A stretch of DNA of 64,000 bases from Microbispora rosea subsp. aerata (GCF_014647835.1 NZ_BMPY01000033.1:17291-81290), one strand, 5' to 3'. Shown: positions 50,242 through 59,506, numbered from the stretch's first letter. Notes: generated by a model not told the origin, from the sequence alone. Made by a program: numbers and translations.

Positions 50242-51010
50242 ATGACCGCCTATCTGCTGCGCCGGACGGCGTTCCTCGTCGTCTCGCTGTTCCTGGCCGC
50301 CGTGGGCCTCGCGGGCGGCCTCGCCGCCGGTTTCGCGACCCGCTGGCTCGACGACACGCTCTCGGCCCTCCTGGACATCCTCATCGCCTTCCCGACCATG
50401 CTCCTGGCCATGCTGGTGACCGCCGCGCGCGAGGCGTCGCTCGGCTCGGCGATCATCGCGATCGGGCTGGCGATGTCGGCGGTCGTGGCCAGGCTCACCC
50501 GGGTGCTGGTCAAGCGCGTCCTGGCGCAGGACTTCATCACGGCCTCGCGCACCCCGGGGACGTCCTGGCCCCGGATCATCGTCGAACACGTGCTGCCGAA
50601 CATCTGGCCGACGCTGTCGGTCAACCTGGCGCTGCAGTTCGGGCTGGCCGTCCCGGCGGAGGCGAGCCTGTCCTATCTCGGCCTGGGCGCGCCGCCCCCG
50701 AACGCCTCCTGGGGGCGGATGCTCCAGAAGGCCCAGGCGAGCGTGTTCATCGCCCCCGCGTGCGCATCGTCGACCTGCTGCGGGAGCTTCGGGAGACCCG
50801 CGCGCTGACGGTCGTGATGGTGTCGCACGACCTGGCCGTGGTGGCCGCCCTCTGCCAGGAGGCGGCCGTGCTGGAGCGCGGCCGGATCGTGAGCGGGGGG
50901 ACGCCGCTCAGGTGCTGGGCGCCCCCCGGCACGCCTACACGCGACGGCTGATCGACAGCATCCCCCGGCTGCCCTCTCCCGCGTCCCAGACGAGCCCCTG
51001 GAGGGGTCCT
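50242..51010 (+). pseudogene. remnant of an oligopeptide ABC transporter operon, fused by deletions
   Basis: Three fragments of a Dpp/Opp operon read one after another. (1) MTAYLLRRTAFLVVSLFLAA is the N-terminus of a DppB-type permease. (2) It runs in frame into a DppC-type permease core (LLDILIAFPTMLLAMLV, ASRTPGTSWPRIIVEHVLPN, AEASLSYLGLGAPPPNASWG), so the end of DppB and start of DppC are deleted. (3) From about 50760 another frame encodes the end of the ATPase (VDLLRELRETRALTVVMVSHDLAVVAALC), then a one-base shift near 50910 leads to LGAPRHAYTRRLIDSIPRLP. No Walker motif remains. All three open frames are therefore fragments, not genes. Confidence 0.85.
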
Positions 51011-52229
51011 AGACGGGCTCGGGGGCCAGGCCCCAGATCTGCTCCCGCCGCAGCCAGGCCCGCGAGGGCAGCGGATGGCCGAACAGCCGGGCGGCGTTGC
51101 CGTACGAGACCCTGGCGATGTCGGCCGGGGGCAGGCTGCCGAGGTTGCGGGCGACCGCGCGCTGGGTGTCGGGCCAGGTGGACTCCGCCCGCGGGTAGCC
51201 GGTCTCCAGCAGCACGCGCTCCATGCCGACCGCGAGCCGCACGGCGCTCAGCGCGCTGTCGTCGAGCGTGCCGAAGAAGAAGTTGCGCCGCAGCACCTCG
51301 CTCGGCTTCAGGCCGCCCTCCCAGCTCGGCTCGCCGGCCACCGGGTGGTCGAGCGCGTAGTCGGCCCGCTCGGCCAGCATGGGCAGCCACCCGACGCCGC
51401 CCTCCACGATGAGGATGCGCAGCTTGGGGAAGCGCAGCGCCACGCCCGACCACAGCCAGTCGGCGCAGGCGAACATCGCGCTGGCCGGGATCAGCGTGGT
51501 GATCGCCTCGACGGGGGTGTCGGGTGAGGGCACCGGCGCCCAGGAGGACGCGCCGGTGTGCAGGCACACGACGGTGCCGGTCTCCTCGCAGGCGGCGAAG
51601 AACGGGTCCCAGTGGCGGCTGTGGATGGACGGCAGTCGCAGCCGGGTGGGGAACTCGGGGAACACCACGGCCTTGAAACCGCGTGAGGCGTTGGCTCTGA
51701 TCTCCTTGGCCGCGATCTCCGGGTCGGGGAGCCAGGGAAGCTGCAGCGCGATCATCCGCTCGGGGTAGGTGCCGGCCCACACGTCGACGTGCCAGTCGTT
51801 CCACGCCCGTACGAGCGCGAGGCCGAGCTCCTGGTCGCGGGTGCGGCCGAACGCCACCCCCGCCTGGCTCGCCAGCATGCCGGGGAAGCACAGGGCCGCC
51901 CAGATGCCGGCCCGGTCCATGTCGTTGATCCGGGCCTCGATGTCGTAGCAGCCCGGCCGCATGTCCTCGAACCGTACGGGGTCGAGCGTCCACTGCTCCT
52001 TGGGCAGGCCCGCGCCCACGTCGAGCCCCGCGCAGGGATAGGTGGCGCCGCCGTACCGCCACACCTGGTGGCCCGCGTCGGTCTCCACGACCTTGGGGGC
52101 GAGGTCCTTGTACTTCGCCGGGAGGCGGCCCTCGAAGAGGTCGGCCGGCTCGATCAGGTGATCATCGACCGAGATGATCACGAAGTCCCGCCGCCTCGGC
52201 TCTGGGTCGGGATGCAGCGGCGTAGTCAC
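51009..52229 (-). CDS. amidohydrolase-family (amidohydrolase_2) protein with altered metal-site residues
   Basis: A 406-aa TIM-barrel protein of the ACMSD-like family: SVDDHLIEPADLFEGRLP at the N-terminus, DMDRAGIWAALCFPG, RANASRGFKAVVFPEFP, VCLHTGASSW, a VEGGVGWLPMLAERADY strand and METVLLETGYPRAESTWPDT-like end (here ERVLLETGYPRAESTWPD). Members usually read SDYPHxDSTWP there, with Asp and His as metal or catalytic residues; here they are Gly and Arg. The enzyme may have altered chemistry or be inactive. GTG 52229 (VTTPLHPDPEPRRR) is preferred; the frame extends to 52274. Confidence 0.85.
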   Translation of the reverse strand: MTTPLHPDPEPRRRDFVIISVDDHLIEPADLFEGRLPAKYKDLAPKVVETDAGHQVWRYGGATYPCAGLDVGAGLPKEQWTLDPVRFEDMRPGCYDIEARINDMDRAGIWAALCFPGMLASQAGVAFGRTRDQELGLALVRAWNDWHVDVWAGTYPERMIALQLPWLPDPEIAAKEIRANASRGFKAVVFPEFPTRLRLPSIHSRHWDPFFAACEETGTVVCLHTGASSWAPVPSPDTPVEAITTLIPASAMFACADWLWSGVALRFPKLRILIVEGGVGWLPMLAERADYALDHPVAGEPSWEGGLKPSEVLRRNFFFGTLDDSALSAVRLAVGMERVLLETGYPRAESTWPDTQRAVARNLGSLPPADIARVSYGNAARLFGHPLPSRAWLRREQIWGLAPEPV

Positions 52230-52298
52230 GGTAGTAAACGGTAGGGCCAAGGGATAACACGGTACAACCTGCAAGGTCTCCGGTTGGTATCCGTTCGC

Positions 52299-53084
52299 TC
52301 ACCTTTCGGCGCGTACCGTCACGCCCTGTGATTCTCGCTCCGTACGGAGGTCGCGGGCCTCCCGGCGCACCAGCAGCACCCAGCCGCCCACGGCGATCCC
52401 GATGAACAGCCACCACTGCACGGCGTACGCCGCGTTGAGCCCTCCGCCGCCGCCCACGTCGGGGGGAGGCAGCAGCTCGGGCGCGTCGCCTCCCTGCGGC
52501 TGCTGGGCGGTGAGCTCCACGAACCCTCCGTACACCGCGTACGGCAGGCCCTTGGCGATGGCGGGCGTGTCGATCAGCAGGATCTGGCCGGCGGGCAGCC
52601 CGGACCGGTTCCTGATGCCCGTGTTGTCCTGCGTCTCGGCCGGGCGGAGCCGCCCGGTGATCGTCACCTCCCCGGTGGGCGGCGCGGGCACCCGCGGCGG
52701 GGTGTCCGCGGTGGCCCCGGCCGGGACCCAGCCCCGGTTCACCAGCACGGCGCCCTGCGGGGTGACGAGCGGGGTGATCACGTAGAACCCGACGCGGCTG
52801 TTGAGCGTGCGCCGGCGCACGGCCAGCTCGTGGGCGGGGTCGTACCGTCCGGTGACGGTGACGAGGCGATACTTGTCCCGCTCCGGCACCGGCGCGCCGG
52901 GCCGGTCGAGCCGGTCCAGCGGCACCGGCGAGGCCGCGAGGTTGGCGGTGATCCTGGCGCTTTCCGCCGATCGCTCCTCGAACCGCCCCCACTGCCACCT
53001 GCCCAGGAAGAAGAAGGCGGGGATCAGCGCGAGCACGAGCAGGTGCAGCCCGACCCAGCGCCGGGAGAGGAGGAACCGGTACAC
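52299..53084 (-). CDS. SURF1-family protein (cytochrome oxidase assembly)
   Basis: A 261-aa membrane protein with two helices bounding a large external domain: N-terminal WVGLHLLVLALIPAFFFLGRWQWGR (about 9-33), then PVTVTGRYDP-like strands (LVTVTGRYDPAHELAVRRRT), YVITPLVTPQGAVLVNRGWVPAG (SURF1 signature) and NAAYAVQWWLFIGIAVGGWVLLV (about 215-240). These proteins help haem a3 insertion into aa3-type oxidases. GTG 53084 has no Shine-Dalgarno, while TAGGCT (reverse strand, 53096-53091) ends 6 nt before it, consistent with a leaderless message. No oxidase gene is nearby. Confidence 0.9.
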   Translation of the reverse strand: MYRFLLSRRWVGLHLLVLALIPAFFFLGRWQWGRFEERSAESARITANLAASPVPLDRLDRPGAPVPERDKYRLVTVTGRYDPAHELAVRRRTLNSRVGFYVITPLVTPQGAVLVNRGWVPAGATADTPPRVPAPPTGEVTITGRLRPAETQDNTGIRNRSGLPAGQILLIDTPAIAKGLPYAVYGGFVELTAQQPQGGDAPELLPPPDVGGGGGLNAAYAVQWWLFIGIAVGGWVLLVRREARDLRTERESQGVTVRAER

Positions 53085-53133
53085 ACGACCAGCCTAGGCA
53101 GCGGCGGGGGTGCTCCGGATTTCAGGCCGCGTC

Positions 53134-53619
53134 TCACGCGAGAGCGGTGAGGCGGGCGCCGGGGCCGGGATGGGAGGTCGCCTCGCGCGGGCCGCCCACT
53201 TCGTGGCCCTCCTCGCATATCAGGTGCAACGCGACGGGCGCGCCGCAGTCGCGGTGGGTGACCACGACCGGCGGCCCCTCGGGGTCGGCCAGGTAGCGGT
53301 CGCCCCAGTGCATGAGCGCGATCATGATCGGGTAGAGGTCGAGGCCCTTCTCGGTGAGCCGGTATTCGTCGCGCTGGCGCTGCCCCGGCTCCTGGTAGGG
53401 CACCTTGCGCAGCAGGCCCTCGTCGACGAGCCGGGACAGCCGCGCGCTCAGCACCTGGCGGGGCGCGCCGGTGCGCGTCTGCAGGTCGGCGAACCGCCGG
53501 ACGCCGTTGAACGCCTCCCGGAGGACCAGGAACGTCCACTTCTCACCGAGCACGGCGAGGGTTCGCTCGATGGAGCAGTTTTCCACCCGATAACGCCGCA
53601 TGTCGCGCATCGTAACCAC
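53134..53619 (-). CDS. HxlR-family transcriptional regulator
   Basis: A 161-aa winged-helix regulator: ENCSIERTLAVLGEKWTFLVLREAFNGVRRFADLQTRTGAPRQVL (residues 13-57) with the HxlR cysteine in ENCS, then RLVDEGLLRKVPYQEPGQRQRDEYRLTEKG (wing). The C-terminal extension contains two further cysteines (HRDCGAPV and LICEEG). GTG 53619 follows GGAGGG with 5-nt spacing; ATG 53610 is an alternative. It is divergent from a GNAT gene, and an inverted repeat lies between them. The cysteines suggest redox or aldehyde sensing, as known for HxlR/HypR members (inference). Confidence 0.92.
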   Translation of the reverse strand: MVTMRDMRRYRVENCSIERTLAVLGEKWTFLVLREAFNGVRRFADLQTRTGAPRQVLSARLSRLVDEGLLRKVPYQEPGQRQRDEYRLTEKGLDLYPIMIALMHWGDRYLADPEGPPVVVTHRDCGAPVALHLICEEGHEVGGPREATSHPGPGARLTALA

Positions 53620-53638
53620 AAGCTCCCTCCGGCATCTA

Positions 53639-53655
53639 AGTCTAGTTGACAGACT
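53639..53655. promoter_or_regulatory. inverted repeat between the HxlR and GNAT genes
   Basis: AGTCT (53639-53643) and AGACT (53651-53655) flank a 7-bp centre that includes TTGACA (53646-53651 region), a good -35 match. A regulator bound here would cover the GNAT promoter and its own start. Confidence 0.5.
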
Positions 53656-53681
53656 CAGATCCGGCGCGAGAGGCTGAGTTC

Positions 53682-54200
53682 ATGTTGGGAACTCAGGTGA
53701 GGCCCCTGGTGGACATCCGCGCGGCGTGCCCGGGCGGCGACGAGGAGCGGGTGCGGCTCTTCGTCGAGGGCCTGTCGGAGGCGACGCTGGCGCACCGGTT
53801 CTTCGTCGGCCCAGGCCGGCCGAGCGCGAGCCTGATCCGCGCCATGATCGCCCGGGACGACCGGCGGGACGCGCTGCTCGCGTTGCGCGGCGACACCGTG
53901 ATCGGGCACGCAATGAGTCACCTGGCGGAAGGCGAGGCGGAGATCGCGGTCGTGGTGGACGACCGGTGGCAGAACCTCGGCGTGGGGTCGCGGCTCGTGC
54001 ACACCCTCCTGCGGCGGGCGTCCGTGCGCGGCGCGGCCGTCGTCCGGATGGACGTCCTGGCGGAGAACCGGAGGGTGCTGGCGATGGTGCGGAAGATCTG
54101 GCCCTCTGCCACAATCGCATCGGAAGGCGCATCCGTCGAGATCAAAGCACGCCTCGCGTTTGCAGAACAAGGTTCTGTTGGTTCACCATTGACTATGTGA
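53682..54200 (+). CDS. GNAT-family N-acetyltransferase
   Basis: A 172-aa protein: acetyl-CoA binding motif A (VVVDDRWQNLGVGSRLVHTLL, about residues 88-108) and motif B region (VVRMDVLAENRRVLAMVRKI). N-terminal residues 1-55 (VRPLVDIRAACPGGDEERVRLFVEGLSEAT and HRFF) match the acetyltransferases that modify proteins or small amines and are often annotated as PAT-like. ATG 53682 follows GAGAGG. The stop overlaps the GTG of the TetR gene by 4 bp, giving a coupled pair. Substrate unknown. Confidence 0.85.
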   Translation: MLGTQVRPLVDIRAACPGGDEERVRLFVEGLSEATLAHRFFVGPGRPSASLIRAMIARDDRRDALLALRGDTVIGHAMSHLAEGEAEIAVVVDDRWQNLGVGSRLVHTLLRRASVRGAAVVRMDVLAENRRVLAMVRKIWPSATIASEGASVEIKARLAFAEQGSVGSPLTM

Positions 54201-54787
54201 AGAACGCGAAGAGCGGGCGAGACGGCAGGGCCAGGATCATCGAAGGCGCCCTGCGCAGGTTCAGCCAGAGCGGTGTGTCCGCCACCACGCTGGCCAGCCT
54301 GCGGCAGGAGAGCGGCGTCAGCGTCGGCAGCTTCTACCACCACTTCACAAGCAAAGAGCACGTCTTCGGCGTGCTGTACGCGGAGATCCTGGACATGTAC
54401 CAGGAGGCGTTCCTCGGCGAGCTCGTCCGCCACGAGGACGCCCGCGGCGGCATCGAGGCCATCGTCGCCATGCACATGGCCTGGTGCGGGGAGCACCCCG
54501 AGCGCGCCCGCCTGCTGATCAGCGAGCGCCCGCCCCGGCGCAACGAGCCCGGCGGGCCGGAGGTCGCCGAGTCGAGGCGCGAGTTCTTCCGCCAGGTCGC
54601 CGACTGGTGGCGGCCGCACATGAAGGACGGCGTGCTCCGCCCCGTCCCCGCCACCATGTGCTACGTGCTGTGGCTCGGCCCGGCGCAGGAGATGTGCCGC
54701 CTGTGGTTCAGCGGCGCCCACCAGCCCACCCCCGAGGAGATCCGCGAGCTGGGCGAGGCCGCCTGGAACAGCCTCAAGATGCCCTGA
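54197..54787 (+). CDS. TetR-family transcriptional regulator
   Basis: A 196-aa repressor: helix-turn-helix at residues 10-55 (ARIIEGALRRFSQSGVSATTLASLRQESGVSVGSFYHHFTSK), then a helical ligand domain (IEAIVAMHMAWCGEHPERARLLISERPP; C-terminal CYVLWLGPAQEMCRLWFSGAHQP). GTG 54197 overlaps the GNAT stop (GTGA); there is no Shine-Dalgarno, so translation probably depends on coupling. The methyltransferase gene begins 20 bp later. The ligand and target are unknown. Confidence 0.88.
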   Translation: MKNAKSGRDGRARIIEGALRRFSQSGVSATTLASLRQESGVSVGSFYHHFTSKEHVFGVLYAEILDMYQEAFLGELVRHEDARGGIEAIVAMHMAWCGEHPERARLLISERPPRRNEPGGPEVAESRREFFRQVADWWRPHMKDGVLRPVPATMCYVLWLGPAQEMCRLWFSGAHQPTPEEIRELGEAAWNSLKMP

Positions 54788-54807
54788 CATCGCGATAGAT
54801 TCGAGCC

Positions 54808-56277
54808 GTGGACGCCCCTTCTGACCTGGTCCGACGGCTTCGCGACAGATTCGTGGAGACCGGATACACGATCGACGGCGTACGCGAACGGCTGGGCGAC
54901 ATGGCCGCCTCCGCGCTGGCGCGTGAGGAGATCGTGCCCGCGCTGCGCGCCACCAGGGACGCCGACCCCCTCGCCACGCTGATCCGCCTGTGGTGGCTGG
55001 GCGTCCCGGTCAGCACGGCCGCCGCCGACCTCCCGCTGCAGGACCTCATCGAGGCCGGGCTGCTGGTGCGCATGGGCGACTCCGTGCAGGCCACCGTGCA
55101 CCTCCAGCCGTGGGACGCCGGCACGGGCGACCCGGCGTACGTCGTCTCCGACCGCAAGGTGCGGCCGGGCGACCCGTCCCTGCGGCCCGACCACGTCGTG
55201 GGCGCGGGCGGCGCCTCGGCGAACCTCGCGCAGCTCGGCTGGGCCGCGCCGGTCGAACGGGCCCTCGACCTCGGCACCGGCTGCGGCGTGCAGGTGCTGC
55301 ACCTGGCGCCCAGGGCCGAGCACATCGTCGCCACCGACGTGAACCGCAGGGCGCTGCGGCTGGCCCGCCTCAGCTGGGGCCTGTCCGGGGTGACCGGCGT
55401 CGAGGCGCGCGAGGGCTCGATGTACGACCCTGTGGACGGCGAGCGGTTCGACCTCGTGGTCTCGAACCCGCCGTTCGTCATCGTGCCCGAGGCCAGATAC
55501 ACCTACCGGGAGACCGGGCGGAGCGGCGACGAGTTCTGCCGCGACCTCGTACGGCGCACGCCCCGGCACCTCGCCCAGGGCGGGCAGGCGCGCTTCCTCG
55601 CCAACTGGCTGCACGTCAAGGGCGAGGACTGGCAGGACCGGGTGGGCGGCTGGCTCGCGGAGACCGGCTGCGACGGCTGGGCCGTGCAGCGCGACGTGCA
55701 GGACCCGGCCGAGTACGTCGAGCTGTGGCTGCGCGACTCCGCCGAGCACGGCACGTCGGCCTACCGCGAGCGATACGACGAGTGGCTCGGCTGGTTCGAG
55801 TCGATGGACGTGACCGGTGTCGGCTTCGGCTGGATCGCCCTGCACAACTCCGGCTCGCTGAGCCCGCTCGTGCGGGTGGAGGAGCTGACGCAGCCGGTCG
55901 AGCCGCCGTCCGGCGCGCTGGTCGAGGAGGTCCTGCGCGCCGCCCACGCCGCTCAAGAGCTGTCCGACGAGGAGCTGCTCGACGCGCGGCTGCGGGTGGC
56001 CGAGGGCGTCGTGGAGGAGCGCGTCGGCCCGCCCGGCGCCGACGACCCCTCCCGCATAATCCTGCGGCAGACCCGTGGCGCGCGCCGTACGGCCGTCGTG
56101 GGGACGGTGGAGGCGGCCCTGGCGGGGGTGTGCGACGGCGACCTGCCCACGCGCCCGCTGCTCGCCGCGATCGCCGAGCTGACCGGACAGGACGCCGACG
56201 CGGTGCTCCGCGCCGCCCCCGCGGCGCTGCGCCCGCTGATCGCGGAGGGCTTCTTCACGGTTGCAAGCCTTCGTTGA
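54808..56277 (+). CDS. class I SAM-dependent methyltransferase (HemK/RsmC-like core, extra domains)
   Basis: A 489-aa protein: an N-terminal helical domain (1-150), an N6-adenine/HemK-type methyltransferase core (about 150-330: RALDLGTGCGVQVLHLAP for SAM binding, EHIVATDVNRRAL, VVSNPPF as the catalytic NPPF), and a C-terminal domain (about 370-489) with a winged-helix-like end (GEFFTVASLR-type). NPPF motifs methylate exocyclic amines or glutamine side chains in DNA, RNA or release factors; the target here is not known. This three-part architecture is widespread and conserved in actinobacteria. GTG 54808 lacks a strong ribosome site. Confidence 0.88.
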   Translation: MDAPSDLVRRLRDRFVETGYTIDGVRERLGDMAASALAREEIVPALRATRDADPLATLIRLWWLGVPVSTAAADLPLQDLIEAGLLVRMGDSVQATVHLQPWDAGTGDPAYVVSDRKVRPGDPSLRPDHVVGAGGASANLAQLGWAAPVERALDLGTGCGVQVLHLAPRAEHIVATDVNRRALRLARLSWGLSGVTGVEAREGSMYDPVDGERFDLVVSNPPFVIVPEARYTYRETGRSGDEFCRDLVRRTPRHLAQGGQARFLANWLHVKGEDWQDRVGGWLAETGCDGWAVQRDVQDPAEYVELWLRDSAEHGTSAYRERYDEWLGWFESMDVTGVGFGWIALHNSGSLSPLVRVEELTQPVEPPSGALVEEVLRAAHAAQELSDEELLDARLRVAEGVVEERVGPPGADDPSRIILRQTRGARRTAVVGTVEAALAGVCDGDLPTRPLLAAIAELTGQDADAVLRAAPAALRPLIAEGFFTVASLR

Positions 56278-56524
56278 TCGGAGTTTGAACGGCCGGACCG
56301 ACAGTGGTCCCGAGCGCGGGCTTCGGGGGGGTTCGGAGCCCGCGCGCACAGCCCGGCCGGTCGCGACGTGAGGCGGCGAGTCGTCACAGGGCGCACCGGT
56401 AAGGTTCCGGGCCCCCTGCGCGTCCCGGTGACGGCGGGCGGCCGGCCGGGCGTCCAGCCTCCGTACGCGAAGATGGGTGTCCACTGTGATCAACCACGTC
56501 CGCATGAGCCGGCTCGACGACGAC

Positions 56525-59506
56525 TTACGACTGGATCTGTTCGCTCAGGACGGCGCGGATGTCGTCGGCCTCTGGAGAGCCCAGCCGGGTGAAGATGTCG
56601 AGGGCCCTGACCAGGGCCTGTCTGCTGCGGCCGGCCTCCCCGAGGCCCGCCAGGGCCTTGCCGAGGGCGGCCAGTGACTGCGCCTCGCCGTACGGATGGG
56701 TGATCTCCCGGCTCACGGTCAGCGCCTGCTCCGCGTGCCGTGCGGCCTCGGCGAAGCGCCCGGCGGCGATGAAGGTGGCGGCGAGCCGGTAGCAGACCCG
56801 CTGCTCCCAGACCCGCTGGTTGCTCGCGCGGAAGAAGGCCAGGCACTCGGCGTGGTGGACCACGGCCTCGTTGAGCCGCCCGACATGTGACAGGACGTTT
56901 CCGAGGTGGTAGCGGGCGCGGGCCATCCCCGCCCCGCTGCCGATCTCGGTGAAGACCGCGAGCCCGCGCTCGGCCGCCGCGATGGCGTCGTCGGGCCGCC
57001 CGAGGCCCAGGTGGTCGCGGGCCGAGTAACACGACGCCAGCGCCTCGCCCGCGGGTTTGCCCAGCTCCCGGTGGACCCGCGTCGCCAGCTCGAACCATTC
57101 GAGCGCCTCGGTGTGGCGGCGCCGCCGCCCGGCGACGACCGCCAGCGCGTTGTAGGTCTCGCCCAGCACGATGCGGTCGCCGGTCTCCTCGCTCAGCGCC
57201 CGTACGGCCAGGAAGTGCTCCTCGGCCTCGGCCAGCCGGTTCGCGCCGAACAACGCCCGGCCCAGGATGTAGTGGCAGCGCAGCTCCCCGCGCCGCTCGC
57301 CCGCCCGGCGGGTCGCCGTCAGCAGGGCCGAGGTGCGCTGCTCGAACTCGCGCTGGTTCGTGCCCGACTCCAGCAGCGGCTCCATCGCCAGCAGCAGGTC
57401 GGCCGCCGCGAGCAGGTCGTCACCGGCCGCGCACGCCTTGGCGACCGCCCCGAACATGTCCTCGGCCTCCGACGACAGCCAGGCCACGGCCTCGTCGGCG
57501 GAGGAGAAGGAATGCCCCCGCACGCCCAGGTCGGTGAGGGTGTCGGCGATCGCGCTGCCCTCGTACGCCAGCCGGTGGGCCGCGCCCGCCGAGGCCAGGT
57601 AGAAGCCGAGCAGCCGCCGCAGGGCGAGCGCGCGCGCCTCGGGCTCCTCCGCGTCCTCCGCCTGCCGCCTGGCGAACAGCTTGAGCAGGTCGTGGAAGCG
57701 GTAGCGGCCCGGCGCGGGCGCCTCCAGCAGGCTGGCGTCGACCAGCGACTCGATCACGTCCTCGGCCTCGGCCGGGGTGAGGTCGAGCACGGCCGCCGCG
57801 GCGAAGACCGAGATGCCCGATCCCTGCGGCAGCGACAGCAGCCGGAACGCCCGCGCCTGCCGGGCGTCGAGCTGGCCGTACCCGAGGGCGAACGTCGCCG
57901 AGACCGCCAGGTTGCCGATCTTCATCTCGTCGAGGCGGCGGCGCTCGTCGGCGAGCCGGGGCACGAGCGAGGCCACCGTCCACGACGGGCGGGAGGCGAG
58001 CCTGGCGGCGACGATCCGCACGGCCAGCGGCAGGAAACCGCAGGCGGCGACCACGTCCATCGCGGCGGCGCGTTCCGCCGCCACCCTTTCCGGCCCCGCC
58101 ACCGCCGCAAGCAGCGACAGCGCCTCGTCGGGCTCCATCACGTCGAGGTCGATGAGCCGGGCCGCGGGCAGGTCGGCCAGCTTGCCGCGGCTGGTGATGA
58201 TCGCGGCGCAGCCGGCCGAGCCGGGCAGCAGGTGCTCGACCTGCTCGGCGTCGCGGGCGTTGTCGAGCAGCACCAGCATCCTGCGGTCGGCGAGCAGCGA
58301 ACGGAACAGCGCCGAGCGCTCGGCCAGGCCGTCGGGGATCACGTCCATGGGGATGCCGAGGGCGCGCAGGAACGCCACCAGCGCCGTCTCGGGCGCGGTC
58401 GGCTCCGCGCCGTATCCCCGCAGGTCGGCGTAGAGCTGGCCGTCGGGGAACAGGTCCTCGGCGAGATGGGCCACATGGACGGCCAGGGTCGTCTTGCCCA
58501 CGCCGCCGATGCCCGACATCGCCGCGATCGGCACGCCCTCGCCCGCCTCTTCCCCGCGCAGCAGCGCGAGCAGCCGGTGCACCAGCTTGGTGCGTCCGGT
58601 GAAGTCGGAGACGGCCGCCGGAAGCTGCGCCGGTCTCGGCATCTCGATCACCGGGCCGGGCTCGGCCGCCGCCGGGTCATCGTGGCCGTCCTGATGCGAG
58701 AGCCGTACGGGAGGGGGCGCGGGGGCGAGCGAGGGGTCGGCGGCGAGGATGCGCCGGTGCAGGTCGGTCAGCTCGGCCCCCGGCTCGATGCCGAGCTCCT
58801 CGACCAGCGCCCGCCGGGTGTCGGTGAAGACCGACAGCGCCTCGGCCTGCCTGCCGCACCGGTAGTAGGCCAGCATGAGCTGGGCGCGCAACCGCTCGCG
58901 CAACGGGTGCTCCGCGGTGAGCGCGACCAGCTCGGAGACGATCTCCGCGTGCCGGCCCAGCTCCAGGTCGAGATCCATGAGCGTCTCGACCGCGCTCATC
59001 CGCCTCTCGGCCAGGCGGTCGCGCTGGTGCTCGGCGTACGGGCCGACCGCGCCGGCCAGCGGCTCGCCCGACCACAGGCGCAGGGCGTCGCGCAGCCGCC
59101 CGGCGGCCGCGCCGGCCCGGCCCTTGCGGCGGTCGGACTCGGCGGCGGCGCACTCCCGTTCGAAGACGGCGAGGTCGAACCGGCCGGGCTCCAGCCGCAG
59201 CGCGTACCCCCGGCCCACGGAGGTCAGCAGCCGCGGCGGGGTCCTCGGGGACCGGTCGGGCTCCAGGACGGTGCGCAGGCGGGAGACGTAGGTGCGCAGC
59301 GCGCCGAGCGCGCGTGGCGGGGCGTCCTCGCCCCACACGCCGGTGATCACCTCGTCCGGGGTGACCGCGTGCCCCTCCCGCAGCAGGAGCATGGCGAGAA
59401 TGGAGCGTTGCAAGGGCGTGCCGAGGTCGAGCTCGACGCCGTCACGCCATGCCAGGACGGGGCCCAGCACGGCGAAGCGCAGGCCGTCCGCGGCGTGATC
59501 AGGCAT
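56525..59506 (-). CDS. AfsR/SARP-family transcriptional regulator with NB-ARC and TPR domains
   Basis: A 993-aa regulator with the full AfsR-type layout: OmpR-like winged helix (about 8-100, FAVLGPVLAWRDGVELDLG ... LRTYVSRLRTVLEP), bacterial transcriptional activator domain (about 105-255), NB-ARC ATPase (Walker A GIGGVGKTTLAVH about 330-342, MLVLLDNARDAEQV, ITSRG), winged helix, and TPR repeats (about 620-990). It is a typical activator of secondary metabolism or development. ATG 59506 is preferred to GTG 59539 because GGGAGACAGGT precedes it. No biosynthetic cluster is in the window. A small secreted protein gene is divergent from it. Confidence 0.95.
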   Translation of the reverse strand: MPDHAADGLRFAVLGPVLAWRDGVELDLGTPLQRSILAMLLLREGHAVTPDEVITGVWGEDAPPRALGALRTYVSRLRTVLEPDRSPRTPPRLLTSVGRGYALRLEPGRFDLAVFERECAAAESDRRKGRAGAAAGRLRDALRLWSGEPLAGAVGPYAEHQRDRLAERRMSAVETLMDLDLELGRHAEIVSELVALTAEHPLRERLRAQLMLAYYRCGRQAEALSVFTDTRRALVEELGIEPGAELTDLHRRILAADPSLAPAPPPVRLSHQDGHDDPAAAEPGPVIEMPRPAQLPAAVSDFTGRTKLVHRLLALLRGEEAGEGVPIAAMSGIGGVGKTTLAVHVAHLAEDLFPDGQLYADLRGYGAEPTAPETALVAFLRALGIPMDVIPDGLAERSALFRSLLADRRMLVLLDNARDAEQVEHLLPGSAGCAAIITSRGKLADLPAARLIDLDVMEPDEALSLLAAVAGPERVAAERAAAMDVVAACGFLPLAVRIVAARLASRPSWTVASLVPRLADERRRLDEMKIGNLAVSATFALGYGQLDARQARAFRLLSLPQGSGISVFAAAAVLDLTPAEAEDVIESLVDASLLEAPAPGRYRFHDLLKLFARRQAEDAEEPEARALALRRLLGFYLASAGAAHRLAYEGSAIADTLTDLGVRGHSFSSADEAVAWLSSEAEDMFGAVAKACAAGDDLLAAADLLLAMEPLLESGTNQREFEQRTSALLTATRRAGERRGELRCHYILGRALFGANRLAEAEEHFLAVRALSEETGDRIVLGETYNALAVVAGRRRRHTEALEWFELATRVHRELGKPAGEALASCYSARDHLGLGRPDDAIAAAERGLAVFTEIGSGAGMARARYHLGNVLSHVGRLNEAVVHHAECLAFFRASNQRVWEQRVCYRLAATFIAAGRFAEAARHAEQALTVSREITHPYGEAQSLAALGKALAGLGEAGRSRQALVRALDIFTRLGSPEADDIRAVLSEQIQS

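Noticed and set aside
50760-50951. A separate 63-codon ABC ATPase gene
   Set aside because: Only the end of an ATPase (after Walker B) is encoded, followed by a one-base frameshift; treated as part of the remnant.
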